This document shows, one piece after another, positions 9,335 through 16,426 of a DNA stretch of 38,820 bases. Made by a program: the position numbers and the translations under genes. The notes beneath the pieces are model-generated. The model worked only from the letters and a program-made list of their open reading frames with translations, was not told where the DNA came from and made no database searches. Source of the DNA: Spirochaetota bacterium. GTDB lineage: Bacteria > Spirochaetota > UBA4802 > JAFGDQ01. Location: the NCBI GenBank assembly GCA_016934735.1, contig JAFGSG010000028.1, positions 1 to 38,820 of the forward strand. Reading direction: 5' to 3'. Within the stretch, counting starts at the first letter, position 1. Each line of letters begins with the position of its first letter.

Positions 9335-9364
9335 TTGACAGATAAATGCATTTTGAAATATGAT
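9335..9364 (+). promoter_or_regulatory. leuA promoter (sigma-70 type)
   Basis: TTGACA (9335-9340), an 18-bp spacer and TATGAT (9359-9364) match the housekeeping consensus closely. Transcription would start near 9371, about 26 bases before the leader-peptide ATG at 9397. Confidence 0.8.
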
Positions 9365-9396
9365 ATATCAAAATTAAAAATGAAATGAAAATAAAT

Positions 9397-9483
9397 ATGT
9401 CACGTATCCTTAACATGTTGCTGTTGACTCTATTGCTTAATTTATTGCTTAGCATGGCTAAAACTATGCGGGGAACCTCGTGA
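9397..9483 (+). CDS. leuL: Leucine-rich leader peptide of leuA
   Basis: A 28-codon ORF from ATG 9397 to TGA 9481-9483. Ten of its residues are Leu, arranged as three LLL blocks separated by Thr and Asn (codons 9418-9450), using five different Leu codons. It lies between a consensus promoter and a terminator hairpin upstream of 2-isopropylmalate synthase, which is the classic arrangement of an amino-acid attenuator. It has no strong Shine-Dalgarno (only A/G-rich sequence), which is a weakness of the call. The peptide is expected to work only by ribosome position: stalling at the Leu blocks when charged leucyl-tRNA is scarce. Confidence 0.82.
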   Translation: MSRILNMLLLTLLLNLLLSMAKTMRGTS

Positions 9484-9540
9484 CTATTAACAGAAAAGCA
9501 AGTTAAAAAGCCGTCACGGTTCTCCGTGGCGGCTTTTTTT
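9470..9540 (+). promoter_or_regulatory. Leucine attenuator: antiterminator and terminator
   Basis: The terminator has stem 9505-9519, loop TTCT (9520-9523), stem 9524-9538 and a T7 run (9534-9540); its 15 pairs include one G-U. The competing antiterminator pairs GGGGAACC-TC-GTGAC (9470-9484) with GTCACGGTTCTCC (9513-9525), 13 pairs with a 2-base bulge. It uses the 5' arm and loop of the terminator. The antiterminator's 5' strand contains the leader stop codon. A ribosome that finishes the leader therefore masks it and the terminator forms; a ribosome stalled at the Leu codons leaves it free and leuA is transcribed. Confidence 0.82.
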
Positions 9541-9709
9541 ATGCCCGTCAGGGCAAAAATATTGAAAATATATTATATGTTAATGGAGGAATAAGGGAAT
9601 GATTTTCCCACGCATCCTTAGGGTCTAAATTTTAATATGATGGTTTTTATTAATTTTACTGACTAAATGTCTTAATAATCACGATATATAAATTTAAACG
9701 GAGAGATAT

Positions 9710-11293
9710 ATGAAAGAAGAAAAAACAAAAAACAAAAAGAATGATAAAAATAAAGTAATAATTTTTGATACAACACTCCGGGATGGTGAGCAGTCGCCCG
9801 GTTTCAGCATGAATATAGATGAGAAGCTGCATTTTACAAGCCAGCTTATTAAACTTGGTGTCGATGTTATTGAGGCCGGTTTCCCCATTGCTTCGCAGGG
9901 AGATTTTGATGCTGTACAGAGGATCGCAAAAGCTTCAAAGGGAGTGATTATAGCCGGACTGGCAAGGGCGAACGATAAAGATGTCGATACAGCATGGGAT
10001 GCGATAAAACAAGCTGAGAGGCCCAGAATACATACTTTTATTTCCAGTTCGGATATTCATATCATTCATCAATTTAAAAAAGACAGACCCACAGTTCTTA
10101 AAGAAGCGGTTGCAGCTGTTGCAAGGGCAAAGTCTTATACTAAGGATGTTGAATTTTCACCTATGGACGCGTCGCGCAGCGATAAGGATTATCTTATCCA
10201 GATGATTTCCGCAGTGATCGATGCAGGAGCAACGACAGTCAACATCCCGGACACTGTTGGCTATGCTATCCCATCTGAATTTTACGATCTTATACGCTAT
10301 ATCTTCGATAATGTGAAGAATGTGGATAAAGCGGTCATTTCGGTTCACTGTCACAATGATTTGGGGCTTGCGGTAGCAAATGCGCTGGCTGCGGTGCAGG
10401 CAGGCGCCCGGCAGATTGAGTGCACAGTAAACGGGATAGGCGAAAGGGCGGGCAACACCTCGCTTGAGGAAGTTGTAATGGCCATCAGAACCAGAAAAGA
10501 TCTCTACAATGTTTTTACCGATATTAATACAAATCAGATTCTGGCCACAAGCAAACTTCTGACGCACATAACCGGAGTATCCGTTCAGCCGAACAAGGCG
10601 ATTGTGGGCGCGAATGCATTTGCTCACGAGTCCGGCATACATCAGGACGGGCTATTAAAGAACGCGTTCACTTACGAGATCATGAAGCCGGAGGATGTCG
10701 GGATTGCCAAATCCACTCTTGTACTCGGAAAACATTCCGGCAGACATGCTGTAGTTGACAGATTGAAAAAATTGGGGTATAAATTATCACAGGAAGAACT
10801 CGACCGATTTTTTAAGTATTTTAAAGACCTGGCTGATAAGAAGAAAGAAATATTCGATGAAGATCTTGAGGTCATTATCTGGGAATCGATCTATAAGGAA
10901 GAAGGCCGGTATATGGTTTCAAATGTGCAGATATCGACAGGAATGTTTTCTCCTCCTATGGCGATGGTCACCATAAAAGATAAAACATTGAACAGCGAGG
11001 ATAAATTTGATGTGGCGCACGGGAACGGCGGAGTTGACGCAGGCGTAAAGGCTGTCATGGAAATAACAGACACAAAGGCGCGGATTGAATCTTTTAATCT
11101 GGTTGCAATAACAGGCGGGTCGGACGCACTTGCTGAAGTCTCTGTAACGGTAGTAGAAGAATACGATGGGAAGCAATTAACAGCTTTCGGCAATGGAATA
11201 AATATCGATGTTTCCATAGCTGGCATTCTTTCCTTTGTGGACGCCCTTAATAAGCTTGAATATATGAAGAAGAAAAATGGAAATAACCGGTAA
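9710..11293 (+). CDS. leuA: 2-isopropylmalate synthase
   Basis: This enzyme condenses acetyl-CoA with 2-ketoisovalerate, the first committed step of leucine synthesis, in the cytoplasm. Its 527 residues comprise an N-terminal TIM barrel with the metal and substrate motif 'DTTLRDGEQSPG' (R24, D25) and the HCHNDLGLA metal ligands near residue 214, 'NGIGERAGN', a linker with 'HESGIHQDG', and a C-terminal LeuA regulatory domain from about 390. The length is that of standard LeuA. One motif reads FSPMDASRSD where many LeuA have FSPED; I recall the Met form from cyanobacterial enzymes, so it is probably a subgroup marker. The Shine-Dalgarno CGGAGAG precedes ATG 9710. Expression is under the attenuator at 9470-9540. 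No other leu genes are adjacent. Confidence 0.93.
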   Translation: MKEEKTKNKKNDKNKVIIFDTTLRDGEQSPGFSMNIDEKLHFTSQLIKLGVDVIEAGFPIASQGDFDAVQRIAKASKGVIIAGLARANDKDVDTAWDAIKQAERPRIHTFISSSDIHIIHQFKKDRPTVLKEAVAAVARAKSYTKDVEFSPMDASRSDKDYLIQMISAVIDAGATTVNIPDTVGYAIPSEFYDLIRYIFDNVKNVDKAVISVHCHNDLGLAVANALAAVQAGARQIECTVNGIGERAGNTSLEEVVMAIRTRKDLYNVFTDINTNQILATSKLLTHITGVSVQPNKAIVGANAFAHESGIHQDGLLKNAFTYEIMKPEDVGIAKSTLVLGKHSGRHAVVDRLKKLGYKLSQEELDRFFKYFKDLADKKKEIFDEDLEVIIWESIYKEEGRYMVSNVQISTGMFSPPMAMVTIKDKTLNSEDKFDVAHGNGGVDAGVKAVMEITDTKARIESFNLVAITGGSDALAEVSVTVVEEYDGKQLTAFGNGINIDVSIAGILSFVDALNKLEYMKKKNGNNR

Positions 11294-11429
11294 ATTTGCT
11301 TTAACAAAATAGCCAAATAATGTTTCAAGAGAAGTTGTTTATCAACCGAAAAATAGACTAACAAGTATTTTTTCGTATATATCAGAATATATCAAATTAT
11401 TCTTTGATATAATATTATACTGGGTCTAT

Positions 11430-11520
11430 TAGACTTGTTGCATTTCTCAATAAATAATAGGATTCTTTCATAATTACAGTCTGGAAGAATCCTATTGCAT
11501 TAAGGTTTGCAGCAAGTCTA
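11430..11520. repeat. Nested inverted repeat (MITE-like)
   Basis: The outer arms are TAGACTTGTTGCA (11430-11442) and TGCAGCAAGTCTA (11508-11520), 12 of 13 complementary. The inner arms are AATAGGATTCTTTC (11456-11469) and GGAAGAATCCTATT (11483-11496), 13 of 14. TAT flanks both ends (11427-11429 and 11521-11523), a possible target duplication. No T-run follows the inner stem, so a plain terminator fits less well. It begins 136 bases after the leuA stop. Confidence 0.55.
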
Positions 11521-11537
11521 TATGTTAAAACAAATAA

Positions 11538-13379
11538 ATGAAAAAATATAGAAATTTATTTTCTATTATACCGTTGATTATTTTAGTATTATCAGTTCAA
11601 AGTAAAGGTCTGTTCTCAGACTTTATTCTGGATAAAGAGGAAAATGTTTCAGAAAAACAAGCTCCTGAAGAAAGCGAAAAATTATCCAAATTTATAGCTA
11701 GGAATGTTAAGTCAGAAGTAATCCCGAATATAAAAGGTGCGGTCAGGATAACGTGGGATTTAAACAAGGATTCAGATGATGACTTTATTGTGGGCAGATC
11801 AATGGACATCCCGGACACGATGGAAAAGGCATTGAAAGCAATTTCCATTAAGGTCGTTCCTTCCGGAGCTAAATCTGAGGCGATTGACTCAAACCTCCGG
11901 CCCGGCTCTTACTATTATTGTGTACTGGCCAAATCAAGGATAATGGACAGAGAAATACAGCTTTATGCCGGACAGAATTATACAATCAATCCCGCGATAA
12001 TAGAGACAGATTTAAGGCTTGAGCCCGAAAAGATTTTTCCGCAGCAGGTGTCATTAATCTATGCCATAATTGTAAATAATTCTCAGGTCAGGCTGACTTG
12101 GAGGAGCATTGAAGCACGCGGAATATTATACACAATTTACAGAGCAAATACCCCCCTCGATTCCCCATCAAAATTAGCGAAAGCGGAAAAGATCAGTGTT
12201 ATTACAGATGGAAGGGAGAGTTATGTTGACAACAGAATTACTAAAAGCGGAACTTATTATTATGCTGTAACAACAAAAGATATTTCAGGAAATGAGGATT
12301 TAAATCTGATTCCTGACCAGAGTTTTACGGTTTCCGGAGTTTATATTTCTTTTGATGTTCCGTCACCGGTGGCAAATATTTCGGTCAGACCTTTTAATGA
12401 CGGGGTAAAAATAACCTGGGATAAAACAAGTTCAGGCGTTGCTGAATACCTGATATACCGGTACTCAGGTGCAATAAGTGATTCTGACAGGTTAGGGCTT
12501 GCAGTTTTTCTAGGGAGAGCAACAGATAAAGAAACCTTTTATTTTGACAGAAATCCGGGTGCCGGTAACTATTATTATGCGGTGCTTACTAAATTTCTTA
12601 ACGGGAATGTTCTTAACGATCTCATCAAAGGTGATAATTATACTTTTGAACCTGTATCGCTTGGAAGCTCAATACGCCTGATTTCTTTTTCTGCCCGTAC
12701 TTACGGCAATGATATTGAATTAACATGGAAGACAAACGGCAATTTAGGCAGCAAAAGCTATAAAATCGTACGGAAAGAAACCAGTATAAAGAATATTGAA
12801 GATTTACAGAATGCAGATGTAGCCTCATATGTAAACATAGATGATGCCCGATATATTGATAAAAATCTGGAACCCGGAAAATATTATTATGCCATTATAC
12901 CCGAGTCTATTGACGAAGGGAAAGAATTATCTCTGGAAGCGGGAATAAATATAGTTGAAAAGAGCATTGTAAAGAGCGAACAAAAGATCACGCAAATTGA
13001 AAAGCCGGCTGGAGAACCTGAACCTGAGGCGATCAAGCCGGGACAGAGAACAGAAAAAAGAACGTTCCTGCCCGAAAAAACAGCATCAGGCCTTGATCAA
13101 ATATTACAGAAATATTTTTTAACAGGAAAATACAGATACGCCCTGAACGAACTTGATAATTTTATTATTAGTTCAAATAATATAAATGATATTGCCAGAG
13201 CTAAACTTTTCATCGGAAGAACGCTTATTGAACTAAAGAGGTACAGGGAAGCTGTAAAGTATTTAGTCCTGAAAGACGTGAACGACCGGCATCCTGCGGA
13301 AGCAAGGTTCTGGAGGGAATTCGCGCTCTCAAAAATACCTAATGGCGGGAATTATCCTGTTATTGAGAATATTAAATGA
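11538..13379 (+). CDS. Exported protein with four fibronectin III-like repeats
   Basis: I do not recognise a named family. The 613 residues start with a signal peptide (1-22). Four repeats of about 110 residues follow (starting near residues 60, 180, 290 and 390). Each begins with a strand such as 'VRLTW', 'VKITW' or 'IELTW', continues with Y-x-I-Y-R, and ends with G-x-YYYAV and a loop carrying G-N. This is the fibronectin type III layout. The last 90 or so residues are helical and TPR-like ('LFIGRTLIELKRYREAVKYL'). No good Shine-Dalgarno is seen before ATG 11538. The next gene is an envelope TPR protein, so the pair may form an envelope assembly or surface complex. Function is unknown. Confidence 0.75.
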   Translation: MKKYRNLFSIIPLIILVLSVQSKGLFSDFILDKEENVSEKQAPEESEKLSKFIARNVKSEVIPNIKGAVRITWDLNKDSDDDFIVGRSMDIPDTMEKALKAISIKVVPSGAKSEAIDSNLRPGSYYYCVLAKSRIMDREIQLYAGQNYTINPAIIETDLRLEPEKIFPQQVSLIYAIIVNNSQVRLTWRSIEARGILYTIYRANTPLDSPSKLAKAEKISVITDGRESYVDNRITKSGTYYYAVTTKDISGNEDLNLIPDQSFTVSGVYISFDVPSPVANISVRPFNDGVKITWDKTSSGVAEYLIYRYSGAISDSDRLGLAVFLGRATDKETFYFDRNPGAGNYYYAVLTKFLNGNVLNDLIKGDNYTFEPVSLGSSIRLISFSARTYGNDIELTWKTNGNLGSKSYKIVRKETSIKNIEDLQNADVASYVNIDDARYIDKNLEPGKYYYAIIPESIDEGKELSLEAGINIVEKSIVKSEQKITQIEKPAGEPEPEAIKPGQRTEKRTFLPEKTASGLDQILQKYFLTGKYRYALNELDNFIISSNNINDIARAKLFIGRTLIELKRYREAVKYLVLKDVNDRHPAEARFWREFALSKIPNGGNYPVIENIK

Positions 13380-13426
13380 TTTATTTTTTGTAATTTTACC
13401 GATAGATTTTATATCAGGAGCTTTTT

Positions 13427-14704
13427 ATGAGATTAAAAACAGTAATTACGGGAATAATCCTGATTGTCCTCGGAATCGGGATTTTTGTATATTATGATTT
13501 TTACATTAAGCCCGATAAGGCTGCGAAAGTATTATTGGTTGAAGGTAAATTCGTTTATGAACGCGGAGATAAAACTTCGATCAACAGTGCAATAGATATC
13601 TTTGCAAGAATTATTGCTAACTATCCGGATTCAAAATATGTCCCGGATGCATATTATCATATTGCCAGGTCTTACGAAAAACTCGGACTTCACCGGCTGG
13701 CCTATCTTAAATATATTTATCTTATTAAAAACAACAACAGAAAACTTGACAGTGAGTTGAGAAGAGAAATACTCGTGAGACTGGCGCATATAAATGTATT
13801 AAAACAATATTCCGAAGAAGCTGTAAGCCAGTTGTACAGCCTTCTGAATTCAAATTTTAATAAAGAATTCAGAAGCAGGATATATTCCGAACTGGGGCAT
13901 ACATATTTAAAGCAGAAGGAATATCAAAAAGCAAAAAGAATGTTTGATATTGCTCTGACCGAGCATGGGAGCAATGAGGATGCAATAATAGGGCAGGCAA
14001 GGGCCCTTAAATGGACGGGCAGGGATAATGATGCTTATGATCTATACGAGTCTTTTCTTAAATATTACGGAGCTGTGAGCCAGTATACTCAGGATGTAAA
14101 AAAAGCATATAAGGAACAGGCGTATTACAGCGGTTTGAATGCTTTCAGGAACAGAAATTATGGAGCGGCCGTTTCATTTTTTAATAGGGTATTGACAAAT
14201 TTTTCAGGAGATAGAATCAGCGAGAATGCCCTTTACTGGATTGGAGAGTCTTATTATGCAATGGGCGAATTCGACAAAGCTATTTCATTTTTTAATAAAA
14301 CCCTTATAAACGGTTTTTATCATAAGGATGAAGATGCAAGGATTAAAAAAGGCTATGCATATTTTACGAGTAAAAGATTCGATCTTGCAGCAAGAGAATT
14401 TCAGTTATATCTGCATCACTATTCCAGGGGAAAGTACGCTCCGGTCGCGAAGAACTGGAAAGAGATGAGCACAAAGGAACTCCTGTTCCGCATACAGAAT
14501 AAGCAATTACCCGATGCAAGCGAGACAATGAGTGCGAAAGAAGAAGAATTTAGGGCGGCGCCCAAAAAACAAATTCAGAAAAAATTTGACGACGAATTGG
14601 AAGAAGACTTGGAATCCGACATAGATGAAGAAATTTCAGGTGAGTATTATATAGATACTTTAAAAGACAATGGAATTGAAGTGGAGAATGTTGCCGAATT
14701 ATAG
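13427..14704 (+). CDS. Envelope TPR-repeat protein
   Basis: A 425-residue protein with an N-terminal hydrophobic segment (residues 7-23, 'ITGIILIVLGIGIFVYY') and no clear cleavage or lipobox site, so probably an inner-membrane anchor. Helical TPR pairs then run to about residue 350, such as 'DAYYHIARSYEKLGLHRLAYLKY' (shown only in part by its A/Y/G spacing) and 'ALYWIGESYYAMGEFDKAI'. The C-terminal 60 residues are very acidic and probably disordered. A CAGGAG Shine-Dalgarno ends 6 bases before ATG 13427. It lies 47 bases after the FN3-like gene and is followed by a terminator, so the two form an operon. It is likely a scaffold for protein interaction in the periplasm; partner unknown. Confidence 0.76.
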   Translation: MRLKTVITGIILIVLGIGIFVYYDFYIKPDKAAKVLLVEGKFVYERGDKTSINSAIDIFARIIANYPDSKYVPDAYYHIARSYEKLGLHRLAYLKYIYLIKNNNRKLDSELRREILVRLAHINVLKQYSEEAVSQLYSLLNSNFNKEFRSRIYSELGHTYLKQKEYQKAKRMFDIALTEHGSNEDAIIGQARALKWTGRDNDAYDLYESFLKYYGAVSQYTQDVKKAYKEQAYYSGLNAFRNRNYGAAVSFFNRVLTNFSGDRISENALYWIGESYYAMGEFDKAISFFNKTLINGFYHKDEDARIKKGYAYFTSKRFDLAAREFQLYLHHYSRGKYAPVAKNWKEMSTKELLFRIQNKQLPDASETMSAKEEEFRAAPKKQIQKKFDDELEEDLESDIDEEISGEYYIDTLKDNGIEVENVAEL

Positions 14705-14739
14705 CGGCCTTAAAAATATAACCATAATTTATTAATAAC

Positions 14740-14773
14740 AAAAGGGTTGTCTCAAAAGGGCAGCCCTTTTTTT
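14740..14773 (+). terminator. Rho-independent terminator
   Basis: The stem AAAAGGGTTG (14740-14749) pairs with CAGCCCTTTT (14761-14770), one G-U included, with an 11-base loop and a T-run to 14773. It lies 36 bases after the TPR gene stop and so ends the FN3/TPR operon. The wording GGGTTGTCTCAAAA also resembles some IS termini, but no transposase remains here. Confidence 0.7.
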
Positions 14774-14828
14774 ATTAGAGCAATTAATTTTTGCCTATTC
14801 ACTTTCAGATAATTGGCTAAAATTGCCA

Positions 14829-14955
14829 AAGATTGAAATAGATTACAAAATTTTTGAGGACGCCTTTCAGTCCGGATGTAAAAGTTCTTAAAAACAAGAG
14901 AAACTATCCAGGAAGGCCTGATTCCGCAGAAAATTTTGTAATCTATTTCAATCTT
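14829..14955. mobile_element. MITE-like element with 26-bp perfect inverted repeats
   Basis: The arms 14829-14854 (starting AAGATTGAAATAGATTACAA) and 14930-14955 are perfect reverse complements over 26 bp and enclose 75 bp without an ORF. The size and perfect arms suit a non-autonomous transposon moved by a transposase encoded elsewhere. No clear target-site duplication is visible, and no second copy occurs in the window. A folded RNA hairpin is the alternative. Confidence 0.6.
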
Positions 14956-15007
14956 AAACGCATCAGTGTATTATAATGATATGTTCACTCAAGCGTGAAT
15001 CGCTCTA
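14956..15007 (+). repeat. 52-bp dispersed repeat, copy A
   Basis: It matches 33861-33912 at 48 of 52 positions, same orientation (begins AAACG, contains CAGTGTATTATAATGATATG and CGTGAATCGCTCTA). It starts on the base after the 3' arm of the 26-bp inverted repeat. It includes a small hairpin (TTCAC...GTGAA). It is not part of any ORF I can support. Confidence 0.75.
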
Positions 15008-15009
15008 AT

Positions 15010-15352
15010 ATGACTCAGCAATGTCTGGATATTTTTAGAGTGATAGATGATAAGCCGATCCTGCTCCTGGGACGTTTTAGTTTTTCAGAAAGCAATATGG
15101 CTCGTGTTTATTTAAATTTGTTTAATTTGTCACAAACTTTTAAAAAGTGATTGAAATAATCCAATAAAACACTAGTAATATCATTTAATAAGACATAATA
15201 CAAAGATATTTGAAAAGCGAATTCGCAAAACCTAACGTTTTTCGAAATTTTTTAAAGATAAAAACATCGAAAAATGGCGATATTTACATGTATCGCTTAG
15301 CAGTTTTCTGTTTTTCAGTAAAATATGAAAATCATTTTAAGAATAAGATTCC
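15010..15352. other. Gene-free stretch before the sbcD-like gene
   Basis: No coding or RNA gene is evident here. TTAGAGTGAT (near 15038-15047) could pair with ATCGCTCTAA of the preceding repeat (14999-15008). The sequence before 15353 is AT-rich and should hold the promoter of the following operon, but I see no clear consensus. Confidence 0.4.
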
Positions 15353-16426
15353 ATGAAACTACTTCATACGGCAGATATTCACTTGCGCGAAGAAAACGAA
15401 GAGAGGTGGGATGCGCTTTGCGGAATTATAGAGCTTGGTAAAAAAGAATCGATTGAGGCTATGATAATCAGCGGGGATCTCTTTGACGCCGATATTGATG
15501 CCCTGAAACTAAAAGGAGCAATGCGCGAACTCTTTACAAATGTTGGTTACGATATAATTATTATACCGGGCAATCATGATGCGAAATCTTATGATGACAG
15601 AGCATTTTTCGGTGCAAGCGTAAAAGTCTTAAGATCTTTAGAAGACAGGTATGAAACCGATGATGCCGTGATTTCCGGGCTGCCTTTTAAAAATATAAAA
15701 GAACAGGAAATATATCCGATACTGCGGAATATTTCGGATAACTTAAACGGAACAAAATCCAACATTTTAATGTATCATGGAGAACTCCTTGACTCTTACT
15801 ATTCTGCACATGATTTCGGAAATGAGGGCGGCAGCAGATACATGCCTGTAAGACTGGATTTTTTCGCGGAACTGCAGTTCGATTATATTCTGGCAGGCCA
15901 CTTTCATACGAATTTTAGTACAATTGAGTTCGGCAAGTCCGGAGGAACCGGCTATTTTGTCTTTCCGGGTTCGCCTGTTTCGGTCACAAAGAGAGAAACA
16001 GGGAAAAGAAAAGTAAATTTATTGAAAACCGGCGGACCTCCACGGGAATTATTTATAGATTCCTTTTTTTACGAAGCGATAAATATTAAGCTGGACCCTT
16101 TTATTGAAATGGACCCTGTCGCGGCAGTTAAAAGGAGAGTGGATGCTGCTGACAGGAAAGCTGAAATTATACTTACGGTGGAAGGATATCTTAACAGCAT
16201 AAAACATGGAATTGATGAAACAAAATTGAATGAAGAGCTGGAATTGCTCAGGCAAAATAATAATATTGAAGAGATCAATTTTAAAGCAGTCGATTTAAGC
16301 AGAATTCTGGAAGATGATATTTTTAAAGCATTTGACGCTAAACTTAAAGCAGCAAATTTTTCTTCACATGAAAAAACCGCAGTGAAAGAATATTTCTTAA
16401 AGGCAATGATGGAGTCTCTCTCGTGA
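15353..16426 (+). CDS. SbcD/YhaO-like metallophosphoesterase
   Basis: A 357-residue cytoplasmic phosphoesterase of the SbcD/Mre11 type, probably a DNA nuclease subunit. All metal motifs of the fold are present: D8-x-H10 (HTADIHL), G41-D42-L-F-D, GNHD (N74-H75-D76), H in MYHGEL and AGHFHT near residue 180. The C-terminal 120 residues are a helical cap. It ends by overlapping the following ATPase start (GTGA, 4 bases), the usual coupling of sbcD and sbcC. The partner has a membrane hairpin as in Bacillus YhaN, so YhaO is the closer analogue. No strong Shine-Dalgarno is seen. The substrate (DNA ends, hairpins) is inferred from the family. Confidence 0.86.
   Translation: MKLLHTADIHLREENEERWDALCGIIELGKKESIEAMIISGDLFDADIDALKLKGAMRELFTNVGYDIIIIPGNHDAKSYDDRAFFGASVKVLRSLEDRYETDDAVISGLPFKNIKEQEIYPILRNISDNLNGTKSNILMYHGELLDSYYSAHDFGNEGGSRYMPVRLDFFAELQFDYILAGHFHTNFSTIEFGKSGGTGYFVFPGSPVSVTKRETGKRKVNLLKTGGPPRELFIDSFFYEAINIKLDPFIEMDPVAAVKRRVDAADRKAEIILTVEGYLNSIKHGIDETKLNEELELLRQNNNIEEINFKAVDLSRILEDDIFKAFDAKLKAANFSSHEKTAVKEYFLKAMMESLS

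Larger units (their letters stand above)
14774..15009. repeat. Possible element bounded by 12-bp inverted repeats
   Basis: ATTAGAGCAATT (14774-14785) is complementary at 11 of 12 positions to AATCGCTCTAAT (14998-15009). Between them lie the 127-bp inverted-repeat element (14829-14955) and the 52-bp dispersed block (14956-15007). No coding sequence is present. The outer boundaries are a tentative reading. Confidence 0.35.

Noticed and set aside
9780..10200. FSPMD in LeuA as loss of a catalytic Glu
   Set aside because: I recall the same Met in cyanobacterial LeuA, so it more likely marks a subgroup than a defect.
9694..11364. Several long minus-strand open frames over leuA
   Set aside because: They mirror the codons of a clear LeuA on the plus strand, lack start signals and show no protein motifs.
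14740..14773. Possible IS terminus (GGGTTGTCTCAAAA)
   Set aside because: No partner end or transposase was found, and the stem plus T-run right after an operon is a good terminator.
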